A DNA stretch of 21,143 nt, from positions 1 to 21,143 of the forward strand of contig JAGCSE010000286.1 in assembly GCA_017964325.1 (NCBI GenBank). The letters are read 5' to 3'. Made by a program: the position numbers and the translations under genes. Below, piece by piece: positions 9,201 through 16,321 of the stretch. The first letter of the stretch is position 1, and each line of letters starts with the position of its first letter. Under the pieces are notes generated by a model that worked only from the letters and a program-made list of their open reading frames with translations, was not told the origin of the DNA and made no database searches. The stretch comes from Victivallales bacterium. GTDB taxonomy: Bacteria > Verrucomicrobiota > Lentisphaeria > Oligosphaerales > Oligosphaeraceae.

Positions 9201-10174
9201 TAGAAAAAGTACATGACTTGCATCCAGATGTTATAATTGGGAATCCTCCATACAATTATGATGGTAAAATTGTTTATGGGCAGTTTGTTGAAATTGCAAA
9301 ATCAATAAATCCAAGATTCATTTCTATGCTTATTAAAGCCAATTGGTATTCAGGAGGACTAAAATTAGACGATTTCCGGAACAGTATGTTAAGTGAACAT
9401 CGAATTAGAATAATACACGATTATCCTGATCCAGATACTTATTTTAAAGGGCCAACTACTCTTCGTGGTGGTATTTGCTATTTCCTTTGGGATTCAGAAT
9501 ATGATGGAAAATGCCTTATTTACAATCATATCAATGGAAATACCAATAGCATGAAACGTTTTTTAAGAGAAGGAAATATAGATATTTTCATACGCTACAA
9601 CCTAGGCATTTCCATTTTGAAAAAAGTGTCAGCCATGAAAGAGGAATCCATCATGGAAAAAGCTTTTACGCGAAATGCGTTTAAGTTAGGGTCAAATAAT
9701 ACAGAATATAAATTGCAAGCATCTGATAAGGCTTGCTATAAGTTATATTTGCCTAGAGAAAAGCAAGGCTACTTTACAAGGGAACAAATTCCGCATAATT
9801 TCAAGGTAGTGTTGCAATGGAAGGTCCTTGTTGCCAAAGCAAGTCCTGGTGATGATACCATACCTCATGGTGTTATAAGTCATCCAATTGTTTCTGAACC
9901 CAATTCACTTTGTACAGATTCTCATTTGGTTGTAAGGGTAATGCCTTCTGAAATAGAGGCAAAGAACCTTGCCGGTTATATGTCCACAAAGTTTTTTCGT
10001 TTTATGATGCTTCTTGCGAAGAATAATCAAAATATGACAAGAGAAATATTCCGTTTTGTTCCTGTGCAAGATTTCAGCAAGAAATGGACTGATGAAAAGT
10101 TATTTAAGAAATATGGATTTACTGATGAGGAAATAGCGTTTATTAATCTTGTAATTAAAGATTGGAGGAATTAG
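6293..10174 (+). CDS. Single-chain restriction-modification enzyme: GIY-YIG-like nuclease, SF2 helicase, N6-adenine methyltransferase
   Basis: 1293 residues. (a) Residues 15-106 resemble the T5orf172 branch of GIY-YIG nucleases: HIY (20-22), LKVG (33-36), Arg45 in VRLNEW, RDYAVH (73-78), and a final SREFF (101-105). (b) Residues 150-600 are an SF2 motor: PRPNQDET (154-161), Walker A MRFGKS (182-187), DETH (285-288), SGTPY (339-343) and a motif VI-like QEYDQAIFRIQNQ near 577-589. (c) After a coupling region and an acidic linker (about 723-770) comes an Eco57I-like adenine methyltransferase: TPHH near 882, motif I ILDIASLQGEF (899-909) and NPPY (984-987). (d) The last ~200 residues are presumably the target-recognition domain. 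This order is that of type ISP enzymes such as LlaGI, which carry an Mrr-type nuclease instead. Expected role: methylate one adenine of an asymmetric site, translocate on unmethylated DNA with ATP, and cut. It directly follows the C5 methyltransferase. Confidence 0.88.
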   Translation: MDTIDTTILNQLIVGRVEPHIYAFSTESIPNYLKVGDTYRPVAVRLNEWRRFYPNLEQRYVHIARLPNGSIFRDYAVHTYLEKDKGHKHLLEGEISVPYYSREFFKDVVPEEINEAIADIQRSAEENDGKYQFYSPDLLPVTYSFKRSDIIFKPRPNQDETIERFVTAVKNGRTNLLMYAVMRFGKSFTALCCADKINASLIVVVSAKADVKNEWKKNVEVPKNFVNYIFLDSTSLLNDEKIIKSTIEIGKKAVVFLTLQDLQGDEIKAKHKEIFENQVDLLIIDETHFGARAAEYGKVLVASGVKQSLYLKEMKDGDFADEYDECHKAFNAKVRLHLSGTPYRILMGDEFTREDIIAFYQFSDVVDAQEAWNNANLCKDNVKEWDNPYYGFPQMIRFAFTLNKSARLKLEELRRQGITYAFSELFRPKSLVKASDGKHKQFIHKDEILELFKVIDGVQDDDELLGFLNLPQIKQGKMCRHIVCVLPYRASCDSLETLLKDYSAFFLNLAEYEIINISGVDNEKLYPDTNAVKQKITSCEKNNRRTITLTVNRMLTGSTVEEWDTMLYFKDTASPQEYDQAIFRIQNQYIKSFIDENGEIVQYNMKPQTLLVDFDPARLFRLQELKSQFYNVNVEQNGNLKLEERIRHELQISPVIALNKGKLHEVTPANIMDAVRNYSQNKSIRDEATDIPFDANLLEIDEIKAAIDKLKTIDDNKGFDIQPVEGDEDIITPPHPEDNGPQDGGGEDDSSKINGKDDSHPLNEDENVTFQKKLATYYSQILFFAYLTDTEVKSLEEIIASIPNNENNQRIAKNVGLKISILSLIQKKCNPFILSKLDYKIQNINSLMRDTGLSPLERAQVAMKKFSRFSESEVVTPHHVTMDLVNLLPTKEMSQNYKILDIASLQGEFTCTLCQKFGDGIKRRIYALPTSRLSYELTRKIYSLLGIPLDHIIHDFTTYNLLGEDREKLIEKVHDLHPDVIIGNPPYNYDGKIVYGQFVEIAKSINPRFISMLIKANWYSGGLKLDDFRNSMLSEHRIRIIHDYPDPDTYFKGPTTLRGGICYFLWDSEYDGKCLIYNHINGNTNSMKRFLREGNIDIFIRYNLGISILKKVSAMKEESIMEKAFTRNAFKLGSNNTEYKLQASDKACYKLYLPREKQGYFTREQIPHNFKVVLQWKVLVAKASPGDDTIPHGVISHPIVSEPNSLCTDSHLVVRVMPSEIEAKNLAGYMSTKFFRFMMLLAKNNQNMTREIFRFVPVQDFSKKWTDEKLFKKYGFTDEEIAFINLVIKDWRN

Positions 10175-10184
10175 AATATTCTAA
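10171..10184. repeat. 14-bp perfect palindrome over the stop codon
   Basis: TTAGAATATTCTAA is self-complementary along its whole length and contains the TAG stop of the restriction gene (10172-10174). It may be an operator-like dyad or chance in AT-rich DNA. It is followed by TGCATTTTTTGCA, another short dyad, but no clear terminator. Confidence 0.5.
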
Positions 10185-10208
10185 ACTGCATTTTTTGCAA
10201 TATGATTT

Positions 10209-10222
10209 TCCATCATGATGGA
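10209..10222. repeat. 14-bp perfect palindrome overlapping direct-repeat copy 2
   Basis: TCCATCATGATGGA is fully self-complementary and its right half lies inside the 17-bp direct repeat. At copy 1 (2533) the left half is altered (TTTCATGATGGA), so only this copy is symmetric. It could be a protein-binding dyad or a recombination-site core. Confidence 0.5.
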
Positions 10223-10229
10223 GTATTTT
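10213..10229 (+). repeat. 17-bp direct repeat, copy 2
   Basis: Identical to 2533-2549 (TCATGATGGAGTATTTT), same orientation, about 7.7 kb apart. It lies 39 bp past the end of the restriction operon. The pair therefore brackets the MBL gene plus the whole operon. Confidence 0.6.
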
Positions 10230-10240
10230 ATATTGGAATA

Positions 10241-10330
10241 ATGAACAAGAAGATAATCAACCAAAGAGGATTGAAGGACAAGTATGAACGGCTAAAGCTT
10301 GTGACACGCTATGACTTACTCATAGCCTAA
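10241..10330 (+). CDS. Possible 29-residue peptide or gene remnant
   Basis: An ATG opens a 29-codon frame ending in TAA, encoding a Lys/Leu-rich peptide (MNKKIINQRGLKDKYERLKL at its start). No good Shine-Dalgarno precedes it and I do not recognise it. It ends 25 bp before the SWIM-fragment start, inside the hairpin at 10326-10347. It could be a leader peptide, the tail of a decayed gene, or noise. Confidence 0.2.
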   Translation: MNKKIINQRGLKDKYERLKLVTRYDLLIA

Positions 10331-10349
10331 TCCACTGTTTGGATAGGAG
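10326..10349 (+). promoter_or_regulatory. Hairpin overlapping the ribosome binding site of the SWIM fragment
   Basis: CCTAATCCA (10326-10334) pairs with TGGATAGG (10340-10347) with one bulged A: eight pairs around a 5-nt loop. Its 3' arm includes AGG of the Shine-Dalgarno AGGAG (10345-10349), 6 nt before ATG 10356. This would partly hide the ribosome site in RNA. No ligand-binding structure is apparent. Confidence 0.3.
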
Positions 10350-10355
10350 TTTCCA

Positions 10356-10607
10356 ATGAAAAGCAAAATTGATGAAGTGGTGACTGTTAGCAATCTGCGT
10401 TCCGCTGCGGGAGACCGTTCCTATTTACGGGGCCAAGAGTACTTTGAGGATGGTGCGGTGCATTTTATGTGTTGCGACGGCGAACAGTTGACGGCGGAAG
10501 TCCATGGAACGCATGTCTATCATGTTCGCATCACCAATAATGATGGATTCCTTACAGGGGAATGCAGAAGGCTACAGATGGAACAGATGAATGTGGCTAA
10601 ACTATAA
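10356..10607 (+). pseudogene. SWIM zinc-finger protein, N-terminal fragment
   Basis: The 83-residue product matches the start of SWIM-domain proteins: an N-terminal SxxSYxRGQEYFEDGAV-type segment, then strands LTAEVHGTHVYHVRIT and a FLTGEC. In intact members the text continues directly into the zinc motif CxCPx(n)CxH. Here, after the first Cys (residue 69 or so), the sequence becomes unrelated (RRLQMEQMNVAKL) and stops. No frame in the next 180 bp restores a CxH half-motif. The gene is therefore truncated at its functional core and is probably inactive, although start codon and Shine-Dalgarno are intact. It lies just past the restriction operon and may have been broken by a rearrangement there. 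Confidence 0.6.
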
Positions 10608-10788
10608 AAACATGACAGAACCTGACGATGTTTGCGGTTGATGCAAACTGTCGCACAGAGTGCGAATTTCGTGTGGCATCTTTGCGGACAAAAATGGTGG
10701 ATGAGTTGTTTTTTACGCAAAAGGGATTAAGTTTTAACAAAGTATTGTAGAAAACAAACCATCATCATAAAAAAGGCATTGACGAAAG

Positions 10789-12108
10789 ATGAGAAAGCGT
10801 GGATTTTTGACGGGATTGTGCCTGTTAGCGTGCTGTGCAGGAATGGAATTGGAAGCGGCTGTGCGACCGGCCGTTCCGTTCACCGTTCGAGGCGGGTTGC
10901 CGAATTTCTATCGCAAGGCGGAAGCTGGAAGCGGGACGGTGAAGGTTGGCTATTTTGGCGGAAGTATCACGGCCGCAAATGGTTGGCGCGTTCAAACGCT
11001 CGCTTGGATGAATGAGACGTTCAAAGGCGTCAAATTCGTGGAAATCAACGGCGCGATTTCGGGCACGAACTCGTCGTTGGGTGCGTATCGTCTTCAGCAG
11101 GATGTACTTCAGCATAAACCGGATTTGGTGTTCGTGGAATTTGCCGTAAACGACGGAGGTCCTGAAGAAGTGGAAATCCGCTCGATGGAGGGGATTGTGC
11201 GGCAGATTTGGCGTCGCAATCCGGAGACGGATGTATGCTTTGTCTATACGATGACGGGCAATATGCTGAAGGAGTTCGAGGCGGGCAACCTGCCGCGAGT
11301 TGCGGGAATGATGGAAGGCGTTGCGGACTACTACAAGATCCCGAGCATTCACATGGGTTTCCATGTGGCGGAACTGCATCGGGGGGGCAAGTTGGTCTTC
11401 CAGTCGAAAGAGGACGAGGTAACTCGTCGCAAGATATTGGAAGAGCAGGGGATATGGCATTTCACGGGGGACAATGTCCATCCATTCGGGGACACGGGGC
11501 ATCCGCTTTACACGGAGGCTGTGAAGGAGGGCTTCAAGGCGATCCGCGAAGCTGTCCAACCTGCGGTTACGAAACATGAACTGATTGCTCCCATGCGGGC
11601 AGACAATCTCGAAAATGCGAAAATGGTGACGATTGAGCCATGGATGCTGAAGGGAAAATGGCGTAAGATGGACTCGAAGACGGAGCAGCCCGCGAAGCAG
11701 ATGGTGTGGCGGATGCCGAACTTGTGGGTCGCGGAAAGCATCGGTTCCAGCATTGAATTCAAGTTCAAGGGGACGGAAGTGCGCATCTACGATTTGTCGG
11801 GGCCAGATTGCGGCATTGTGGCATATACCATTGATGGCAAACGTCTTGGACAGAGTGTCAGAATGACAGGCGGCTATTGGTCTGACTGCTACATTCTGGG
11901 GACGGTCGATGCAGGGCGGAATTTGGAGGATGCCGTTCATACGGTGAAAGTCGAAATCATGCCCGAACCGATTCCAGACAAGTTGAAATTTTTGAACAAC
12001 AGTCCGAAATACAAGAACATGACGGCGGAGGAGCTGGCGGCATCCAAATTCAACAAGCAGAATTGGTACATCAGCAATGTTCTGATAGTCGGAGATATCG
12101 TTAAGTAG
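10789..12108 (+). CDS. Exported SGNH/GDSL-type esterase with C-terminal beta-domain
   Basis: 439 residues. The N terminus has two basic residues, a hydrophobic core and LLAC (12-15), a fair lipobox; lipoprotein or ordinary secretion are both possible. The SGNH blocks are present: GGS59IT (nucleophile), Gly92 in ISGTNSS, N121 in AVND, and D228-x-x-H231-P. The segment from about residue 270 to 439 is a second, beta-rich domain (IEFKFKGTEVRIYDLSG) resembling the accessory domain of carbohydrate esterases. Likely role: removes acetyl or other acyl groups from polysaccharides outside the cytoplasm, though the true substrate is unknown. It heads a same-strand run with endonuclease IV, a GH20-like enzyme and alanine racemase (gaps 40-70 bp). 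Confidence 0.83.
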   Translation: MRKRGFLTGLCLLACCAGMELEAAVRPAVPFTVRGGLPNFYRKAEAGSGTVKVGYFGGSITAANGWRVQTLAWMNETFKGVKFVEINGAISGTNSSLGAYRLQQDVLQHKPDLVFVEFAVNDGGPEEVEIRSMEGIVRQIWRRNPETDVCFVYTMTGNMLKEFEAGNLPRVAGMMEGVADYYKIPSIHMGFHVAELHRGGKLVFQSKEDEVTRRKILEEQGIWHFTGDNVHPFGDTGHPLYTEAVKEGFKAIREAVQPAVTKHELIAPMRADNLENAKMVTIEPWMLKGKWRKMDSKTEQPAKQMVWRMPNLWVAESIGSSIEFKFKGTEVRIYDLSGPDCGIVAYTIDGKRLGQSVRMTGGYWSDCYILGTVDAGRNLEDAVHTVKVEIMPEPIPDKLKFLNNSPKYKNMTAEELAASKFNKQNWYISNVLIVGDIVK

Positions 12109-12130
12109 TTGGTTTGTGGTTAGTGTCCGG

Positions 12131-12156
12131 GATGGTTGCGCTTCTGCGCGGCCATT
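12131..12156 (+). other. Stable hairpin just before the nfo gene
   Basis: TGGTTGCGC (12133-12141) pairs with GCGCGGCCA (12146-12154) with two G-U pairs, around a TTCT loop; A32-T55 and G31-T56 can extend it. No T run follows, so it is not a simple terminator. It lies about 20 bp before the nfo start and could affect mRNA stability or processing between the two genes. Confidence 0.35.
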
Positions 12157-12177
12157 GGCTAATGTATGGAGATGAAA

Positions 12178-13011
12178 ATGTTTTACATAGGATGTCACTT
12201 GTCTGCGGCAGGCGGATTCACGGCGATGGTGCGCGATGCCTTGTCGATTGGCGCGAATGTTTTCCAGTTCTTCACGCGAAATCCACGCGGCGGCAGTGCG
12301 AAGGCAATCAAGCAGTCGGATGTGGATGCGTATCTTAAATTGGCGTCGGAGAATGGTTTTGGAAAGATTTTGGCCCATGCTCCCTATACGTTGAATGGAT
12401 GTTCTGCGGACGCGTCCATCCGAAAATTCGCACGTGACACGATGGCGGATGATTTGCAGCGGATGGAATATGTGCCTGGAAATATGTATAACTTCCATCC
12501 TGGCAGTCATGTACAACAGGGAATCGATGTTGGCATCGACTACATTGTGGAAATGTTGAATGACATCCTGTTCGAAAAACAGCAGACAACGGTGCTTTTG
12601 GAGACGATGGCCGGAAAGGGCTCGGAGGTCGGTGGAAAGTTTGAAGAGCTTCGGCGGATTCTAGATCGTGTGAAACTAACGGACAAGATGGGAGTCTGCT
12701 TGGATACATGTCACGTCAGTGACGCTGGATATGATATAGTCAACGATTTGGACGGCGTGTTGGCGGAGTTCGACCGCGTCATCGGCCTGGAAAGGCTGAA
12801 GGCCATCCATTTGAACGACAGCATGAATCCGCTTGGCGCTCATAAAGACCGCCACGCGGTGATTGGCGGCGGTTCATTGGGCTTGGATGCGTTGGCACGC
12901 GTCATTAATCATCCACAGTTACGTGATCTTCCGTTCTATTTGGAGACGCCAAATGAGCTGGAAGGCTATGGAAAGGAAATAGCGTTGTTGAAAGGCAAAC
13001 GCCTTTCTTAA
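12178..13011 (+). CDS. nfo: Endonuclease IV (deoxyribonuclease IV), AP endonuclease
   Basis: Cleaves DNA 5' to abasic sites in base-excision repair; a three-zinc TIM-barrel enzyme. The start [12 protein letters not shown] corresponds to the family's conserved YIGAHVSAAGG. All metal ligand motifs are seen in order: [52 protein letters not shown] and the final LETPNE. Three in-frame ATGs (12166, 12172, 12178) are possible. I choose 12178 because GGAG (12168-12171) lies 6 nt ahead of it, giving 277 residues, the family's usual size. It is part of a same-strand run. A 7-bp hairpin (12990-12996/13001-13007, loop AAAC) sits just before the stop. Confidence 0.96.
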   Translation: MFYIGCHLSAAGGFTAMVRDALSIGANVFQFFTRNPRGGSAKAIKQSDVDAYLKLASENGFGKILAHAPYTLNGCSADASIRKFARDTMADDLQRMEYVPGNMYNFHPGSHVQQGIDVGIDYIVEMLNDILFEKQQTTVLLETMAGKGSEVGGKFEELRRILDRVKLTDKMGVCLDTCHVSDAGYDIVNDLDGVLAEFDRVIGLERLKAIHLNDSMNPLGAHKDRHAVIGGGSLGLDALARVINHPQLRDLPFYLETPNELEGYGKEIALLKGKRLS

Positions 13012-13040
13012 TGATTAATGATTAATATAATTTTTTAAAT
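12990..13040 (+). terminator. Weak terminator or attenuator at the nfo stop
   Basis: GAAAGGC (12990-12996) pairs perfectly with GCCTTTC (13001-13007) around AAAC. The hairpin is followed by TTAATGATTAATGATTAAT (two and a half TAATGAT units from 13009), then ATTTTTT. The T run is too distant for an ideal terminator. It could reduce read-through into the next gene. Confidence 0.25.
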
Positions 13041-13051
13041 TTGGAGAAAAG

Positions 13052-16000
13052 ATGAGTATGCAGCGGATGATAGTATTGATGATGGCTTGTGCGACGGCGT
13101 TTACAGCGTCAGCGGAGTCGCTTATAAACGGACATTTCAGGGGGAACGCGAATCAGCAGGGGATTCCGTCGGGATGGTTCAATGATTCTCCAGCAAGTGT
13201 TGACGGGACGTATGAGACAATGCAGGAGGCGGGCATCGGCATGGTTCGTCTTCGCCGTGCAACTCCTTCAAACATTTACTATTTCCGTATCTCACAGAAT
13301 GTGAGCAATGTCGAGGCCGGGGGGACGTATGATTTCAGCGTGTGGGTGAAGGGAAAAGGCGAGCCGCAGATCGTGGTGTATGGTTTTCGGCCTGACGGCT
13401 CGTATTCATCGAAGGTGCTGGCACCTGAACGTCAGGGAGATTTCTGGCAGCGCATCCATTATCGTTTTGAGGCGGAGCCAAACGCGACATCTTTCAAGAT
13501 ATCATTGATTGCAGGCAAGGATGGCGAAGACGTGTATTTCCGCGATGTGTCGCTGCAGCATTTGAGTGGTGCGCCGCAATGCGTGTTGAAAAGGCTGTCT
13601 GTTGATCCGGAGAACAAAATGAACTGGGAGGATGCCGTGTGGCGGGAGGCCAGCGAGTCGGGCCCGTTTACGCTTCTTGCTACCAAATATGGAGAGCCAC
13701 AGGCGGCGACGGCGGTTCGCTTTGGGCTGTACGGCAAGACGTTGTGCATCCTGTACCGTTGCGAAGAGACGGATTTCGACAATGTCATCAATGGTGTTCA
13801 GAGTTGGGACAACGACATCATTGAGTTCTTTCTGGAAGATCCGAAAACGAAAGACGCCTACCATTTTGGCATCACAAGCGATGGCAATGAATATGCGCAG
13901 GTGGAGGTAGGCGCTACAGTAGGCTATTATACAGAATGGTATTCGAATGCGACGAATCTACTCGGCAAGAAGAAAAACATCCTTCCAAAATGGCATAAGA
14001 ATTTCAAGCGGGCGGGCGACTGCTGGTATGCGATGCTGAGCATCGAGCTGCCCGAACAGTTCTTCGGGGGGACGCGTCAGTGCAAAATGCTGTTCGCACG
14101 ATCGCGCAAGTTGAAGAACCTCGTGGAAAACAGCACATGGGGGCATACGAAGCAGCATTTCTTCCGCAACAGCGAAGGATATGTGACGGTCGTGATTCCA
14201 GCTGGTGGTGAAACGGCGAAGAAGAAGACGGTTGATGTTCCGCCTGAGGCGAAGCCGAATGGCCAAATCGTACCGAAACCGAAGCAGGGACGCATCGGCT
14301 CGAAGCATGTCCGCGAGTCGATTCCGTTGAAGGTCTATGCAGGTGACGGCGCAGAGAAGGCGTTTTTAGTCATGGAGCGCGTCTATCGGTTGAGATTCGG
14401 CGTGGCGATTCAGAAAGTCGAGAATGCGAAGGAGGCGGCTGTCATTTTGAAATTGACGGACAAACTTGCGTGGGGCGGCTATGATAAGCTGAAAGACTGG
14501 CAGAAGGCGGAAGCATACACATTGGAAAGCAGCAAGACGGCGACGTTGGAGGCGACGACACATCGTGGGCTTGTCTATGCAATCCAGTCGCTTGCGCAGT
14601 TGAGCGGCATGAGCGGCGGGCAGCTTTTCCGCCTGTATGCGACGATTCAGGACTGGCCGGACATGCAGTATCGCGGATGGCATGTCATTGCTCCTGAAAC
14701 GACGGCGAACGTCCCCGAGGCAGAGCGGATGATCGACTTGATGGCGGCGCTGAAGATGAACTGGCAGTCCGTCCAGTTCGACAACCGTTTGAAATATGAC
14801 CGCCATCCTGACTTGTCAAAGTCCAACGCCGCTACGAAGGAACAGCATAAGGCTCTTGGCAAGTTGTTGGATTTGTATGGGATGGATGTCATTCCCATGA
14901 CGCAGTGCCTCTCTCATTTCAACTATTTCCTGACGAAGCCAGAGATGAAGGAATACGCGGAAGTAAAGGAGCCCGCCGCAAACGCTCATGTGAAATTCTG
15001 GAACTACTGTCCGCGCCATCCAGAAATCCACAAGATTATCTTCGATTTGATTGAAGAGCAGCTGGAATGCTATCCGCAGGCGAAATGGTTCCATGTCGGT
15101 CTGGATGAAATCACATTCGAGCCGTTTGGCGTCTGTGACCGTTGCAAGGGCACAAGCTGCGGAGATTTGCTGGCGGAGGAGATTCTCCGCTTGCACGAAT
15201 TCTTGAAAAAGAAGAATTTGCGGATGTGTATGTGGGGCGACCAACTCCTGAAGGAGCATAACGGCGCAGGCAAATACAATACAGCGGAGGCATTGCCGAA
15301 AATCCCGAAGGATGTCGTCATCTTCGACTGGCATTATGGCGAAGGCGAGAAATACCCTTCCGTGGAATTCTTCAAAAAGAATGGATTTGACGTGATTTCC
15401 AGCGGATGGTATTACCCATTGAACATCACGAATTTCCTGAGCGAGACCTTCAAGCAGGATGTCATTGGTTTCGGCGGGACGACATGGTATTCGATATCAG
15501 CCATCCGCGAAAGCCATCAGTTGATGAGCGGTTTTGTGCTGGCCGGCGAAAGGAGCTGGACGCGCAATGACGCACCGCTATCGACATTGGATTATGATGT
15601 AATGGAAATGTTTAGAAAACTTTACGATGGCGCGGATGCTCGCGTAGCGAAAAAGTGCCGCCCGTTGGATATCGCGCCATGGTGCAATATGGCGTTAAAT
15701 GGCGATGCGCCAAATGGTTGGCTTGGGTTGTCCACAGAATATGACGTGTCATCACTGCCGAAAGGCCTTGGATGGTATGGCGGTCTGCCATTTGAGATTG
15801 TGGATGCGCAGAAGGCGGCCGTTGCACTGTCATGCACAAACGGCGACGGATGGATGGACGCAGCGTGGCAAATTCCTGTTGGTGGGAAAGTTATGGGGCT
15901 GGCGTTTTTGCTGACGACGGGCCGTCAGCCGTTGCCGCAACGCGAACTGTACGATTCAACTGGCCGCAATCCGAGGATTCCCGCGCATTACGTCATCCAT

Positions 16001-16252
16001 TATGAAGATGGCAGCATTATGGAAGTGCCTCTGAAATGGGATATTGCGGTTTCCGATTGGAATACGCAGTTCGGTGGTGCCCGTGCGCCAATCGTTTGGC
16101 GCAAGACTGCGAAGGACGGCACGCTTGTCTCGCTGGTGGCCTACACATGGTGGAATCCCAAGCCCGAACTGGCCGTGCGGGCAATCGACTTTGTCACGAA
16201 TCGCGATAAAGTGCAGCCTGTGTTGCTCGGCGTGACGGCCATTGAAGAGTAA
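13052..16252 (+). CDS. Secreted GH20-type beta-N-acetylhexosaminidase, multi-domain
   Basis: 1066 residues. A signal peptide (hydrophobic to ASA, cleavage near residue 21) indicates export. Residues ~22-175 look like a CBM4_9-type beta-sandwich (LINGHFRG, GGTYDFSVWVKG). Residues ~185-385 resemble a CBM9/DOMON-like sugar-binding domain (WEDAVWREA, DNDIIEFFLEDP). After a Pro/Lys-rich linker (~385-420) comes the GH20 N-terminal domain (EAYTLESS, THRGLVYAIQSLAQL). The catalytic barrel follows: WPDMQYRGWHV, then WFHVGLD685-E686, the Asp-Glu pair of substrate-assisted GH20 catalysis. The final ~200 residues form another beta-domain. The enzyme probably releases GlcNAc or GalNAc from glycans such as mucin or chitin oligomers. 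The ribosome site GGAGA precedes ATG 13052. The CXXC-like CDRCKGTSC after the catalytic pair may bind metal or form a disulfide. Confidence 0.85.
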   Translation: MSMQRMIVLMMACATAFTASAESLINGHFRGNANQQGIPSGWFNDSPASVDGTYETMQEAGIGMVRLRRATPSNIYYFRISQNVSNVEAGGTYDFSVWVKGKGEPQIVVYGFRPDGSYSSKVLAPERQGDFWQRIHYRFEAEPNATSFKISLIAGKDGEDVYFRDVSLQHLSGAPQCVLKRLSVDPENKMNWEDAVWREASESGPFTLLATKYGEPQAATAVRFGLYGKTLCILYRCEETDFDNVINGVQSWDNDIIEFFLEDPKTKDAYHFGITSDGNEYAQVEVGATVGYYTEWYSNATNLLGKKKNILPKWHKNFKRAGDCWYAMLSIELPEQFFGGTRQCKMLFARSRKLKNLVENSTWGHTKQHFFRNSEGYVTVVIPAGGETAKKKTVDVPPEAKPNGQIVPKPKQGRIGSKHVRESIPLKVYAGDGAEKAFLVMERVYRLRFGVAIQKVENAKEAAVILKLTDKLAWGGYDKLKDWQKAEAYTLESSKTATLEATTHRGLVYAIQSLAQLSGMSGGQLFRLYATIQDWPDMQYRGWHVIAPETTANVPEAERMIDLMAALKMNWQSVQFDNRLKYDRHPDLSKSNAATKEQHKALGKLLDLYGMDVIPMTQCLSHFNYFLTKPEMKEYAEVKEPAANAHVKFWNYCPRHPEIHKIIFDLIEEQLECYPQAKWFHVGLDEITFEPFGVCDRCKGTSCGDLLAEEILRLHEFLKKKNLRMCMWGDQLLKEHNGAGKYNTAEALPKIPKDVVIFDWHYGEGEKYPSVEFFKKNGFDVISSGWYYPLNITNFLSETFKQDVIGFGGTTWYSISAIRESHQLMSGFVLAGERSWTRNDAPLSTLDYDVMEMFRKLYDGADARVAKKCRPLDIAPWCNMALNGDAPNGWLGLSTEYDVSSLPKGLGWYGGLPFEIVDAQKAAVALSCTNGDGWMDAAWQIPVGGKVMGLAFLLTTGRQPLPQRELYDSTGRNPRIPAHYVIHYEDGSIMEVPLKWDIAVSDWNTQFGGARAPIVWRKTAKDGTLVSLVAYTWWNPKPELAVRAIDFVTNRDKVQPVLLGVTAIEE

Positions 16253-16321
16253 CCTGCTACTATTCAACAAGTAATAAAAGAAGCTACTAGAGCTTCTAGA
16301 TGTGCGAATACGGAATGGATT

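Noticed and set aside
10825..12516. A 563-codon open frame on the minus strand across the SGNH esterase and the start of endonuclease IV
   Set aside because: It lies antisense to two confidently recognised genes, its product is Arg/His-rich without known motifs, and it arises from the codon pattern of the real genes.
16279..16297. AGAAGCT-ACTAG-AGCTTCT hairpin between GH20 and alr, considered as a terminator
   Set aside because: A 7-bp stem with no T tract after it; not enough to call.
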